Shown here in pieces: positions 31,462 through 39,411 of a stretch of 42,508 bases of DNA (position 1 is its first letter; every line of letters begins with the position of its first letter). The notes below the pieces were generated by a model. That model worked only from the letters and a program-made list of their open reading frames with translations. It had not been told where the DNA came from and made no database searches. Source of the stretch: a virus; IMG/VR virus record IMGVR_UViG_3300046660_000087, positions 1-42,508 of that record; one strand, 5' to 3'. The translations under genes were made by a program, and so were the position numbers.

Positions 31462-32121
31462 ATGCCTCTTCTGGCAACCTACGGGGATGGCGTAACCACC
31501 CGCTTCCCCCTCCCTGTGCATGACCAGCTGGCTACCGCTACCGTTGGCGGCAGTGCAGCCACGCTGTCATCGCAGGACCCTTTCGGCGTCACCTTCGCTA
31601 GTGCTCCAGCATTGAACGCTGCTGTGGTTATTAGCTACAACCCTCAGTACCAATCGGGAGGCAGCAAGCATCCCATCGTTCTCGGTCAGTCAGCCGTCCA
31701 GTCCTCGGTGACTGGCACTGCTGCGGAGACCGTACTAGCCAGCATCGTAATCCCTGGCGGTTCAATGGGGCCTTATGGCGTGGTCCGAGTTCACTCCCTG
31801 TGGTCAGTCACCAACAGCGCCAACACCAAGACCCTCCGGGTTCGCTTCGGTGGGCTGACTGGTGCTCAGTACATGGCGGTGGCCCTCGGAGCGGCTCTCA
31901 CGGCTCAGGAGCTAACTCTCATCCGCAATCGAGGCTCGCAGGCTTCACAGGTGGGATTCGCTAATACCCCCGCAGCCAGCCTCGGCTCATCCTCAACGGC
32001 ACTCGTGACGAGCTCAGTGGACACCTCAGCTGATGTGCAGCTTGTCATTACTGGCCAGCTGGCTACCACCACTGAGTCCATAGTTCTCGAAAGTTTCTCC
32101 GTAGAACTCCTTAAGCCGTAG
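31462..32121 (+). CDS. Hypothetical virion protein, 219 aa
   Basis: Not recognised. Thr/Ser/Val/Ala-rich, almost free of Cys and with alternating beta-strand patterns from residue 60 on, so probably a beta-sandwich surface protein. The N-terminus LATYGDGVTTRFPLPVHD resembles attachment segments of some phage tail proteins. AAGGA lies upstream. Placed between gp16 and the spike gene, it may be a tail appendage or head fibre. Confidence 0.7.
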   Translation: MPLLATYGDGVTTRFPLPVHDQLATATVGGSAATLSSQDPFGVTFASAPALNAAVVISYNPQYQSGGSKHPIVLGQSAVQSSVTGTAAETVLASIVIPGGSMGPYGVVRVHSLWSVTNSANTKTLRVRFGGLTGAQYMAVALGAALTAQELTLIRNRGSQASQVGFANTPAASLGSSSTALVTSSVDTSADVQLVITGQLATTTESIVLESFSVELLKP

Positions 32122-32125
32122 GCCT

Positions 32126-32455
32126 GTGTCAGCCAAGAAGGAAGCACGACCCCAGAGTGTCAGCATTCTGGGGAAACCCCACTCCATCTCATATAAGCCC
32201 GCAGAGGATATGGAGGACAGCTTCGGGCTGTGCTTCAACGGGCTCCAGCGCATCGACATCATGGACGGCCTCCCTTCCGGGGAGGAAGTTGACGTGGTGC
32301 TCCATGAGGTCCTCCACGCGGTCATCTTCCAGATGGGCGTTAGGTTGTCACACAAGGCTGAGGAGAAGTTCGTTCTCGCTGCTGCAACCGGGCTTCACGC
32401 TGTCCTCAAGGACAACCCGCAGTTCACCAAGTGGCTTCTTCAGCAGGCCACTTAA
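32126..32455 (+). CDS. Small HExxH metallopeptidase-like protein
   Basis: A 109-residue protein with H60-E61-V-L-H64, the zinc-binding HExxH motif, and a following helix with E79/E80 (KAEEKFVLAAATGL) that could supply the third ligand. This is the minimal plan of small zincin-like phage proteins. Target unknown; prohead proteolysis is not expected in T7-like phages, so a role in infection or in interfering with the host is possible. GTG start shortly after the previous stop. Confidence 0.7.
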   Translation: MSAKKEARPQSVSILGKPHSISYKPAEDMEDSFGLCFNGLQRIDIMDGLPSGEEVDVVLHEVLHAVIFQMGVRLSHKAEEKFVLAAATGLHAVLKDNPQFTKWLLQQAT

Positions 32456-32507
32456 GTCAATTCAATAACGGCCACGTTTGCTGGCCAGCCCACTCTCTAG
32501 GGGTTCT

Positions 32508-34412
32508 ATGTATTCTCGCGTTTCCTATGCAGGCACGGGCGGCCAGTCCCCCTTCTCCGTGCCGTTCCCGTACATCTCGCAGGACCACGTGGAGGTCCGC
32601 GTAAATGACGTACTCACATCGAGCTTCCAGTGGATCAGTGCTGGTGCTATCAGCCTCACTGCCGCGTCAGGCACCACGGTAGAAATCCGTCGAAATACCC
32701 CGAAGACCCCCGCAAGCGTCGCATTTCAAGACGGCTCCACGCTGACTGAGACTGACCTGAACCTGGAGACCACGCAGCTCCTGTTCACGATGCAGGAGGC
32801 TCTGGACGAGGCAGGCACCAAACTGGGCTACCTATTCCCCGGCACGTATAACGCGCTCGGTAACCGAATCGTCAACCTCGGTGCCCCCATCAATCCCGCT
32901 GATGCCGCCACGAAGAACTACGTGGACCAGGTATCTTCCAACAACTCAACTGCCGATAGGGCCTATGCGGACGCTGGGGACGTTGCGGAGCGAGCCTATG
33001 CCACCGCTGGCGATGCGTCGGAACGGGCCTTCACGGTTGCGGCCGCAGCGAACGCTGTGGACACCGCTCGACATCAAGCAGAGCAGCTCCTGGCTGGCGT
33101 CGCTGGCGGTGTGGGCTCTTTCATCGCTGATGGTCCCGGCGCTGTCTTGCGTACCTTCCAAGACAAGATGCGGGATTACACCAACGTTCGGGACTACGGT
33201 GCGAAGGGTGATGGGGTTACGGATGACACTGCTGCGATTCAGCTCGCTCTTGACGCCATCCATCTGAAGGACATCACTGGGTCCCTCGGTGGGGTCCTGT
33301 ACTTCCCCGCTGGCAACTTCCTGTTCACCTCCCTGAACACCTATCGGGCCATCAAGTTCGTGGGTGCGGGTAAGCGGGTGACGGAGCTCAAGAGCACTCT
33401 GACCTCTGGGACTGCCGTAGTCCTGTCCGATGCGATGGAGTTTGAGGGCCTTCAGTTCATGCATGGAGCCAGCGTGGGTGGAGCAATGTTCAGCTTGCAG
33501 GCTGGCTACGAGACCAGCTTCCGGGACTGCTGGGTGCAGGACTATTACAAGTGGCTGGTCAGTTCGGGAACCACGAAGCTGGACAACGTGAATGCTTTCA
33601 ATGGGGCCTTCAATGCTGTCCGAATCGATTCCGGCTGCCGTCTTGTCGATGTCCAAGCTGGGAAGCTGCTGGCGCATAACGTCCGCTCCAACCAGTCCAG
33701 CGCTTTCACGGGCAAGCTCCCCTACCCAGCCATCTCGGTCAAGGCTGCCACGGAGGTCAAGTTCACGGGCAACTGTCTACTGACCAACTGCCTGAGCGGT
33801 CTCCTGCTCGCACCGCAATCCGGAGATACCATCTTCGACTGTGAGACTGATGGCCTGCTCCTGTCTGCCAACTCCTCGGATGGCCTCTCGGTTGTTACCG
33901 CTTCGGGCGGGACCATCCGCAAGATTACCCTCGTGGGTGGCAGCTTTGACACCAATCTGGGTAACGGCCTGAGCATCACAGGCGCTGGTACGGTACGTAG
34001 CCTGATCCTCTCTGGCGTTCGCGTCAATGGCAACACGCTGTACGGTGCTGTCCTCGCTGGAGCAATTCAGCAAGTGGACATCAATGCGAACTTCGAAGCG
34101 AACATTGCGGGTGCTCTCTCGGATACCTGCACGTCCAGCAACAAGTCCATCCTCTCGATTGGCACCCCGCTGGTCCGAACGGTCGGCAGCGTGACCAAGT
34201 TCGCGGTGGATGACAACGGCATGGGCACCCTGCCCGGTGGCGTGTTCATCAACAGCCGCTTGAAGATTGATGGTACGTGGCAGACCGGCGGGACCACCAC
34301 TGCAGCTCTCGGCAGTAACAAGCCCGGCACCAACAACCAAGGTCAGCCCTCGAAGTGGTTCCTTCTGAGCCACGATGGCATTAACTACTGGGTCCCTGCT
34401 TGGGCTGAGTAG
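32508..34412 (+). CDS. Tail spike with pectate-lyase-type beta-helix
   Basis: A 634-residue receptor-binding protein. The N-terminal about 150 residues (SYAGTGGQSPFSVPFPYISQDHVEV, and the LGAPINPADAATKNYVD segment) match the tail-attachment domain of T7-type fibres. From residue 226 the NVRDYGAKGDGVTDDTAAIQ signature opens a right-handed beta-helix of the pectate lyase superfamily, common in capsule- or LPS-degrading spikes. The ATG at 32508 has AGGGG upstream. Enzyme activity is inferred; the substrate is unknown. Confidence 0.9.
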   Translation: MYSRVSYAGTGGQSPFSVPFPYISQDHVEVRVNDVLTSSFQWISAGAISLTAASGTTVEIRRNTPKTPASVAFQDGSTLTETDLNLETTQLLFTMQEALDEAGTKLGYLFPGTYNALGNRIVNLGAPINPADAATKNYVDQVSSNNSTADRAYADAGDVAERAYATAGDASERAFTVAAAANAVDTARHQAEQLLAGVAGGVGSFIADGPGAVLRTFQDKMRDYTNVRDYGAKGDGVTDDTAAIQLALDAIHLKDITGSLGGVLYFPAGNFLFTSLNTYRAIKFVGAGKRVTELKSTLTSGTAVVLSDAMEFEGLQFMHGASVGGAMFSLQAGYETSFRDCWVQDYYKWLVSSGTTKLDNVNAFNGAFNAVRIDSGCRLVDVQAGKLLAHNVRSNQSSAFTGKLPYPAISVKAATEVKFTGNCLLTNCLSGLLLAPQSGDTIFDCETDGLLLSANSSDGLSVVTASGGTIRKITLVGGSFDTNLGNGLSITGAGTVRSLILSGVRVNGNTLYGAVLAGAIQQVDINANFEANIAGALSDTCTSSNKSILSIGTPLVRTVGSVTKFAVDDNGMGTLPGGVFINSRLKIDGTWQTGGTTTAALGSNKPGTNNQGQPSKWFLLSHDGINYWVPAWAE

Positions 34413-34421
34413 TCCCTCAGC

Positions 34422-34446
34422 GCCCCGGTAGTTTCTCTATCGGGGC
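34422..34446 (+). terminator. Hairpin after spike gene
   Basis: A 10-bp stem GCCCCGGTAG/CTATCGGGGC (one G-U pair) with TTTCT loop, followed by pyrimidine-rich CATCCCCTCTTCC rather than a clean T run. It could be a weak terminator or an RNA processing site. Confidence 0.45.
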
Positions 34447-34474
34447 CATCCCCTCTTCCTCCGCGCGCATCTCT

Positions 34475-34768
34475 ATGCAACTTGCAGAACACACCAAAAC
34501 CCTCCTAACCCTCGCTGGCATCGGAGCAGCCATCACCCTTGGCAAGCTCCTCTCTGAAGGCGAGCCTATGAACATGAAGCGCGTGGCTGGCCGTGTAGTG
34601 GTTGGCTCAGGCCTCAGCATGGTGGCGTCCGCTGCCGTGGCTGTGTTCCCGAATCTCCCCACGGAAGCCGTCTGTGGAGTCTCCGCAGCGCTGGCCATCT
34701 TCGGCACTCACTTCCTTGAAGACCTCGTGCGCTCCAAGCTCGGCATGGCCTCGGAGTCGCAGCAATGA
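34475..34768 (+). CDS. Holin
   Basis: A 97-residue membrane protein with two to three hydrophobic segments (about 8-25 LLTLAGIGAAITLGKLLS, 40-58 VVVGSGLSMVASAAVAVF and 65-82 VCGVSAALAIFGTHFLEDL). The pattern LAGIGAA..LGKLLSEGEP..MKRVAGR resembles the HP1/P2-type phage holins. It should open the inner membrane for the endolysin. Located between spike and small terminase, the place of T7 gp17.5. Overlaps the terminase start as ATGA. Confidence 0.85.
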   Translation: MQLAEHTKTLLTLAGIGAAITLGKLLSEGEPMNMKRVAGRVVVGSGLSMVASAAVAVFPNLPTEAVCGVSAALAIFGTHFLEDLVRSKLGMASESQQ

Positions 34769-35046
34769 GCCAAGCCTCCAAGGACACACTCAACTCCCTT
34801 CACGGCCTCATTGCGGAAACCCTCGCTGACGCCATCAAGGCCTACAAGGGAAAGACTGATCCAGAGGATTTGAAGGGCCTTGCTGCCATCGCAAACGTGG
34901 CCAAGGGCTTCCTAAAGGACAACGGCATCGAAGCCCTTCCTGAGGCCTCTAAGCCCCTCCAGAACCTTGCCTCTGTTCTCCCGTTCCCTGGCCACGTTGG
35001 TGGTGAGGGAGAGGACGATGAGTACCAGCAACAGGCCACTGGCTAA
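34765..35046 (+). CDS. Terminase small subunit (T7 gp18 type)
   Basis: A 93-residue protein, close to T7 gp18 (89), directly between holin and large terminase. Helical N-terminal part and an acidic, polar tail (GGEGEDDEYQQQ). It should recognise the packaging site and hand concatemer DNA to the large subunit. Assignment by position and size; sequence signals are weak. Confidence 0.8.
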   Translation: MSQASKDTLNSLHGLIAETLADAIKAYKGKTDPEDLKGLAAIANVAKGFLKDNGIEALPEASKPLQNLASVLPFPGHVGGEGEDDEYQQQATG

Positions 35047-35152
35047 GACCGCATTACAGCCCCTCTACGGGGCTCCAATCCCTTACCCATACGCATCCCT
35101 TAGTGGAACCATACGAAGGGTGTATGTGGCCTCCTGACGCTTTCTGGAGTCA
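35047..35152 (+). other. Gap between terminase genes with hairpin and repeated motif
   Basis: Contains a 6-bp hairpin AGCCCC/GGGGCT (35053-35069) and a reverse-strand copy of the TTCCACTA motif at 35101-35108 (TAGTGGAA). CCATACG is present twice flanking the motif (from about 35087 and 35110). No gene seen. Confidence 0.4.
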
Positions 35153-36853
35153 ATGACAGAACAAGCCGTAGACCCCCTGAAGCAAGACTTCAGAAACTTC
35201 CTCTTCATGGTGTGGCAGCACCTTAACTTGCCCACCCCTACCCCAGTCCAATACGACATCGCTAGGTTCCTCCAGCAGGGACCCAAGCGGCGCATCGTGG
35301 AGGCCTTCCGGGGCATAGGCAAGTCGTGGATCACAGCCGCCTATGTCCTCTGGCTCCTTTACTGTAACCCCGAAGAACGCATCCTGGTGGTCTCTGCATC
35401 CAAGGTGCGGGCTGATGCGTTCTCCGTGTTCGTCAAGCGGCTCATCGCTGAGATGCCGCTGCTGCACTACCTGAAGCCTAGAGAGGGTCAGCGGGACTCA
35501 AACATCGCCTTCGATGTGGGACCAAGCTCAGCTCACCAGGCACCCTCAGTTCGCTCCGTGGGCATCACTGGCCAGCTCACTGGCGGCCGCGCTACGCACA
35601 TCATTGCTGATGACGTTGAGGTTCCGGGCAACTCCCTGACCCAGACCATGCGAGACAAGCTCTCGGAGGCAGTGAAGGAGTTCGATGCAGTGCTGGTCCC
35701 TGGCGGGGTCATCACCTATCTGGGCACCCCTCAGACCGAGATGAGCCTCTACAACGAGCTCCCGAAGCGGGGCTACGTGATGCGAGTGTGGCCTGCTCGG
35801 TTCCCTAGTGCTGCCCTTCAGGCTCGCTACGGTGACCGGCTGGCTCCCTTCATCACCAAGGCACTGGCCAAGAATCCCGCTCTGGCTACCGCCTGCAGTA
35901 ACCGTGGGGCACCAGTGGAGCCCAATCGGTTCCATGACCTCGACCTGTTCGAACGGGAAGCATCCTATGGCCGCTCTGGCTTTGCGATGCAGTTCATGCT
36001 GGATACGAGCTTCTCCGACATGGACAAGTACCCCCTCAAGATTGCAGACCTCATGGTGCTGAATCTGAGTGTGGACATTGCTCCGGTCAAGCTCGCTTGG
36101 GCCTCGGGACCTGAGCAGCTCGTGAAGGACCTCCACTCGGTGGGCATGGCTGGAGACCAGTGGTATCGGCCCCTCTTCATGGCCAAGGAGTTCACCGACT
36201 ACCAAGGCTGCGTGATGGCCATTGACCCCTCAGGGCGTGGCTCTGATGAGACCGGATATGCTGTGGTGGCGATGCTCAACGGTTACCTCTATGTCCTCGC
36301 TGCTGGGGGCTTCAAGGGCGGCTATGAGGATGACACGCTGCAGGCTCTCGCTGACCTCGCTAAGAAGTTCAAGGTCAAGCAGGTCATCATTGAGTCCAAC
36401 TTCGGTGACGGCATGTTCACCAAGCTCCTTACTCCATTCCTGGTCCGCACCTACCCAGTGACAACTGAAGAGGTCCGCAGCAACCAGCAGAAGGAGAAGC
36501 GCATCATTGACGTGATGGAACCGGTGATGAACCAGCACCGCTTGGTCATCGATGAGGCAGTAATCCAGCGTGACCTCCAGAACTACAATGAGTACGCTGA
36601 TGAGAAGAAGCACCTGTACCAGCTCTTCTACCAGCTCTCCCGAGTTACCCGTGAGCGTGGCGCTCTGGCCAAGGATGACCGCCTTGATGCTCTCGCTATG
36701 GCCGTGGCGTACTGGGTGGAGCAGATGGACAAGGACACCCAGAAGGTCCTCGATGACCACCGGGCTGAGATGCTCAGGCTGGAGCTCCAGAAGTTCTCAG
36801 ATCATGTCTTGGGGATGTCCCCAGCGGATGACAATTGGGGTGATTCTTGGTAG
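35153..36853 (+). CDS. Terminase large subunit (T7 gp19 type)
   Basis: A 566-residue packaging motor and nuclease (T7 gp19 has 586). The ATPase domain has a Walker A-like VEAFRGIGKSW with K57 and an acidic Walker B-like stretch HIIADDVE; the RNase H-like nuclease domain shows MAIDPSGRGSDETGYAV. It packages DNA through the connector at 15672 and cuts concatemers. Last gene of the late block. Confidence 0.95.
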   Translation: MTEQAVDPLKQDFRNFLFMVWQHLNLPTPTPVQYDIARFLQQGPKRRIVEAFRGIGKSWITAAYVLWLLYCNPEERILVVSASKVRADAFSVFVKRLIAEMPLLHYLKPREGQRDSNIAFDVGPSSAHQAPSVRSVGITGQLTGGRATHIIADDVEVPGNSLTQTMRDKLSEAVKEFDAVLVPGGVITYLGTPQTEMSLYNELPKRGYVMRVWPARFPSAALQARYGDRLAPFITKALAKNPALATACSNRGAPVEPNRFHDLDLFEREASYGRSGFAMQFMLDTSFSDMDKYPLKIADLMVLNLSVDIAPVKLAWASGPEQLVKDLHSVGMAGDQWYRPLFMAKEFTDYQGCVMAIDPSGRGSDETGYAVVAMLNGYLYVLAAGGFKGGYEDDTLQALADLAKKFKVKQVIIESNFGDGMFTKLLTPFLVRTYPVTTEEVRSNQQKEKRIIDVMEPVMNQHRLVIDEAVIQRDLQNYNEYADEKKHLYQLFYQLSRVTRERGALAKDDRLDALAMAVAYWVEQMDKDTQKVLDDHRAEMLRLELQKFSDHVLGMSPADDNWGDSW

Positions 36854-36898
36854 CCTGTGAGGGCCGTGGGGACTGGCTGAGAGGCCAGTTTCCCAATC

Positions 36899-36917
36899 TA
36901 TAACCTCACTCTCGCAG
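36899..36917 (+). promoter_or_regulatory. Phage RNA polymerase promoter motif, copy 5
   Basis: TATAACCTCACTCTCGCAG, one mismatch to the consensus, just after the large terminase. By analogy with the T7 phiOR promoter at the right genome end it may serve replication or packaging rather than gene expression. It is directly followed by the hairpin GAGGAT-gata-ATCCTC (36917-36932). Confidence 0.65.
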
Positions 36918-36981
36918 AGGATGATAATCCTCCTCCTAATGATTAACTATAGATATACCTTAGGGTAGTCTATAGATGCCC

Positions 36982-37428
36982 TTATGATGGCCTCCCGATT
37001 GGCTTAGGCCTCTTCCTAGTCTTGTACACGTACACAGCACACAGAAGAGAAATACCCAGTCCTAGATAGAAGTAGGTACCATCATTGGTCACACTCGCCA
37101 TTCTCATCCCTGAGAGGGTGGCAGAAGGCATCAGAAGGAAAGCTAGTAGGCGCACGGTAGGGTCTCCCATTGGGTGACTGAAGTGTACCTTGAAATGTTC
37201 TGAGGAAAAATCTGAGAGGGTATCTGATAAAGTCAGCGGGCCAAAATCCCCCCGTGCACCCCTCCGAATCCTGGCAACCTCATGGCCTCTAGCTGGCCCT
37301 CCTCCAGGCACCGCATGGCACCCATCAGGCATCATGAGGCCAGCATTGGGCACACTGATGGGCACAGCACGAGCTAAGTCATTGATTCCATTGGGTTGAC
37401 TGAGGATTGGTAATCCTTTGTCAGTCAC
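36982..37428 (-). CDS. Doubtful minus-strand membrane protein, 148 aa
   Basis: An open frame opposite to all other genes, starting GTG at 37428. It has two hydrophobic segments, RLLAFLLMP and a likely C-terminal transmembrane helix YFYLGLGISLLCAVYVY followed by KTRKRPK. For it: the stretch is otherwise empty and the membrane pattern is sensible. Against it: no clear ribosome binding site, unusual strand, and an unconvincing N-terminal half (Pro/Gly/Arg-rich). No family recognised. Confidence 0.3.
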   Translation of the reverse strand: MTDKGLPILSQPNGINDLARAVPISVPNAGLMMPDGCHAVPGGGPARGHEVARIRRGARGDFGPLTLSDTLSDFSSEHFKVHFSHPMGDPTVRLLAFLLMPSATLSGMRMASVTNDGTYFYLGLGISLLCAVYVYKTRKRPKPIGRPS

Positions 37429-37454
37429 AGCAGCGCCGCATCACCACATTCCAT

Positions 37455-37499
37455 AAGGGATAGTCAGTCCAAGTCATCGGGCTAGCTATCCCTTTTTTT
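37455..37499 (+). terminator. Rho-independent terminator ahead of the early region
   Basis: A 9-bp perfect stem AAGGGATAG/CTATCCCTT with a 22-base loop, followed by a T run to 37499. It would stop late transcripts coming from the terminase genes before the early promoter. Confidence 0.7.
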
Positions 37500-37503
37500 C
37501 GTT

Positions 37504-37527
37504 ACATATGAATGACTGTTCATATGT
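37504..37527. promoter_or_regulatory. Perfect 9-bp inverted repeat, operator-like
   Basis: ACATATGAA and TTCATATGT separated by six bases. The AT-rich palindrome with short spacer is typical of a site bound by a dimeric repressor. It lies about 190 bases upstream of the early promoter. The MarR-like protein at 40567 is one candidate ligand (inference). Confidence 0.5.
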
Positions 37528-37719
37528 TCGTGTACGTGTGTGAGCACACCTGTTTGTTTTGCCCTCAGTCACCCTTCAGTCCATCCACTGATGCCACTAG
37601 GACCGCATAGGAAGCCCTAGGAGCCGCTGTTAGACCATCCTGGCTACTTACCCATTGACCAACATAAGGAAGGCTTGTCGTGGCTCATCTGTTCGTTTCG
37701 CTTTTTCATGCGAAAGGTG

Positions 37720-37748
37720 TTGACATCCGCTAGTGGAACACTTACAGT
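37720..37748 (+). promoter_or_regulatory. Sigma70-like early promoter
   Basis: TTGACA (37720-37725), 17-base spacer, TACAGT (37743-37748). The consensus -35 box and ideal spacing make this the best host-type promoter in the window; it precedes the early genes from 37798. The spacer contains the motif CTAGTGGAA (37730-37738), the reverse of TTCCACTAG, so a protein bound there would block the promoter. Confidence 0.7.
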
Positions 37749-37797
37749 CCATCCCATCGCAGCACCGATCACGCTGCACTGACCTAAGGAGCTCAGC

Positions 37798-37899
37798 ATG
37801 TACACGGAACTGGCACTCGCTCTTATCGCACTGCCCCTCATCGCTTCGCCTGTCTTCATTGGCCTGGGCTTCCTGGTTCTCAAGATCAAAGGCGAATAA
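37798..37899 (+). CDS. Small membrane peptide, 33 aa, first early gene
   Basis: A single hydrophobic helix (about residues 5-28, LALALIALPLIASPVFIGLGFLVL) with KIKGE at the end. AAGGAG lies upstream of the ATG. Fifty bases behind the early promoter. Function unknown; such early membrane peptides can alter host physiology or exclude other phages (inference). Confidence 0.6.
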   Translation: MYTELALALIALPLIASPVFIGLGFLVLKIKGE

Positions 37900-37902
37900 G
37901 AG

Positions 37903-38061
37903 ATGAACCGCTATCGAGTCACCCTCAAGATTGATGGCCGCCAGATGACAGTAGTTACCCACGCGGACACCGCTAGTCACGCTCAGGAGCTCACGCTGGG
38001 CTACTTTGAGTACCAAGGTGTTCCACATGGGGAAGTTATCCGCATTGTGAGGGATGTCTAA
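37903..38061 (+). CDS. Small hypothetical protein, 52 aa
   Basis: Not recognised. A compact alpha/beta-looking sequence (YRVTLKIDGRQMTVVTHADTASHAQELTL). Starts three bases after the previous stop with AAGAG upstream, so it is in the early operon. Confidence 0.6.
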   Translation: MNRYRVTLKIDGRQMTVVTHADTASHAQELTLGYFEYQGVPHGEVIRIVRDV

Positions 38062-38062
38062 C

Positions 38063-38116
38063 ATGGGCCTCCCGTACCGTAAGAGAACCAAAAGGATAAT
38101 AGCTGCTGGCAGGTAG
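38063..38116 (+). CDS. Possible basic peptide, 17 aa
   Basis: A very short frame, MGLPYRKRTKRIIAAGR, strongly basic, two bases after the previous stop. It may be a leader peptide or chance. Confidence 0.25.
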   Translation: MGLPYRKRTKRIIAAGR

Positions 38117-38161
38117 TGACCCAGTAGCTTGACTATAGTAATCCACTAGAGGAACAGAATC

Positions 38162-38302
38162 ATGAAAGTAATAGGTATTGACATGGATGGCTATCTCATC
38201 ATCGAAGATGATACCGGGGAGGTATACAACTGTGGACAGACGTTGGACGAGTTTGGAATTAGTAACCTCACGCCTGATGAACTGACCGCCTTGGGGCTTT
38301 GA
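38162..38302 (+). CDS. Small acidic protein, 46 aa
   Basis: Not recognised. Acidic (IIEDDTGEVYNCGQTLDEFG). A good ribosome binding site (GAGGAAC) overlaps the repeated motif TCCACTAG at 38142-38149. A small early effector is possible. Confidence 0.55.
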   Translation: MKVIGIDMDGYLIIEDDTGEVYNCGQTLDEFGISNLTPDELTALGL

Positions 38303-38304
38303 CC

Positions 38305-38430
38305 ATGTACACCCTAATCCACCGTCTGTCTCACAAGATAATAGCCCGCTTCGATACCCTCGAAGACGCCATCAGGGCCCTGCAGGATGCTGCTGTGCCT
38401 GAACTGTTTGAAGTTACCAACAATCGCTAA
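38305..38430 (+). CDS. Small hypothetical protein, 41 aa
   Basis: Not recognised. Starts two bases after the previous stop; helical sequence LEDAIRALQDAAVPELF. No clear own ribosome binding site except GGGG within the previous gene. Confidence 0.5.
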   Translation: MYTLIHRLSHKIIARFDTLEDAIRALQDAAVPELFEVTNNR

Positions 38431-38448
38431 TCAGAGGAGTATCGAACC

Positions 38449-39072
38449 ATGAACAATGCAATCGACCAAAACGCAGACGTACTGGATTCACGCGACATCA
38501 TCGCCCGTATTGAAGAGCTCGAAGGTCAGGTAACGGAGCGCTGGGTGGCAGGCTGCAATATGCCTGGATACATGCCCGATAGCGACCCCGCAGAGTTTGA
38601 GAGCGCAGAGGAAGCCAAGAACTACATCATCTCCATGGTCAAGTTTGAGGAAGACTCAGCTGAGACTGAAGAGCAGGCCGAAGAGCTCGCTGCGTTTGCT
38701 GAGGATGTCAACCTGCAGTCTGGAGAGTTTTCCGCACAGCATGGTAACTGGGTCTACTGGGTAACCCTGGGCGGGACGATGGGCCTGGACAGCCTGGAGC
38801 AGGAAGAACTAGCAGAGCTCAAGACCTTGGCGGAAGAGTGCGAAGGCTATGCAGACTGGGAGCATGGAGAGACCCTCATCGCGGATGATTACTTCGTGAC
38901 CTACATTGAGGAGCTCATCAACGACTGCTATGAGATGCCCGAAGGGCTCAAGGGTGGTCAATGGCCCTTCCGCCACATGAAGATGGACTATGAAGCAGCA
39001 GCAGAGGAAGCCAAGCAGGATTACACCGAGGTGACGCTCTTCGGCCACGTCTTCTGGATTCGTTGCGTCTAA
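38449..39072 (+). CDS. Acidic early protein, 207 aa; candidate DNA mimic
   Basis: Not firmly recognised. It has roughly fifty Asp/Glu against about a dozen Lys/Arg, spread over the whole length. The C-terminal half (EGYADWEHGETLIADDYFVTYIEELINDC and the final DYTEVTLFGHVFWIR) resembles a domain seen in many phage hypothetical proteins. Strong acidity plus early position recall T7 Ocr (gp0.3), a DNA mimic that blocks restriction enzymes, but there is no clear sequence match. GAGG precedes the ATG. Confidence 0.75.
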   Translation: MNNAIDQNADVLDSRDIIARIEELEGQVTERWVAGCNMPGYMPDSDPAEFESAEEAKNYIISMVKFEEDSAETEEQAEELAAFAEDVNLQSGEFSAQHGNWVYWVTLGGTMGLDSLEQEELAELKTLAEECEGYADWEHGETLIADDYFVTYIEELINDCYEMPEGLKGGQWPFRHMKMDYEAAAEEAKQDYTEVTLFGHVFWIRCV

Positions 39073-39186
39073 GCCATCCACTAGCGCATCCCATGCACAC
39101 ATGCAGGGGAGCGTTAGCTAAGCCCTATAGGACTGCCTGTAGGTCTCAGCTAGCGATTCGGCTAGTAACCCTTTGGAGATAACGCC

Positions 39187-39411
39187 ATGACGATTTACAC
39201 CGTAGCGGGCCCGTTTGCCACGAAAGCGGAAGCGGAAGAGACGGCGCGTGTTCTGGGTAACCAATACAGCGCCTTTGGAAAGCATCGCGTGGACGAGGAG
39301 GGGTACACGCTTGACGAGTGCGACTGGTTTGTGGAGCAGGACACTTCGATTGTCTCCAATCGCATCTTTGGATATGGCGCTGCCGAATTCATGGCGAAGC
39401 AGTATCGCTGA
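39187..39411 (+). CDS. Small hypothetical protein, 74 aa
   Basis: Not recognised. Begins like a small SPOR/sporulation-repeat-like alpha/beta fold (YTVAGPFATKAEAEETARVL), a resemblance only. TGGAGA is the ribosome binding site. Stop overlaps the next start as TGATG. Confidence 0.65.
   Translation: MTIYTVAGPFATKAEAEETARVLGNQYSAFGKHRVDEEGYTLDECDWFVEQDTSIVSNRIFGYGAAEFMAKQYR

Larger units (their letters stand above)
36854..37797 (+). other. Late/early junction region, largely without + strand genes
   Basis: No + strand gene is supported over 944 bases. It holds a hairpin (ACTGGC/GCCAGT near 36870-36889), promoter copy 5, the hairpin at 36917-36932, an 8-base direct repeat CTATAGAT (about 36949 and 36971), a terminator (37455-37499), a 9-bp inverted repeat (37504-37527), the early promoter (37720-37748) and one doubtful minus-strand gene. 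In T7 order this is where the virion DNA ends lie. Confidence 0.55.
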
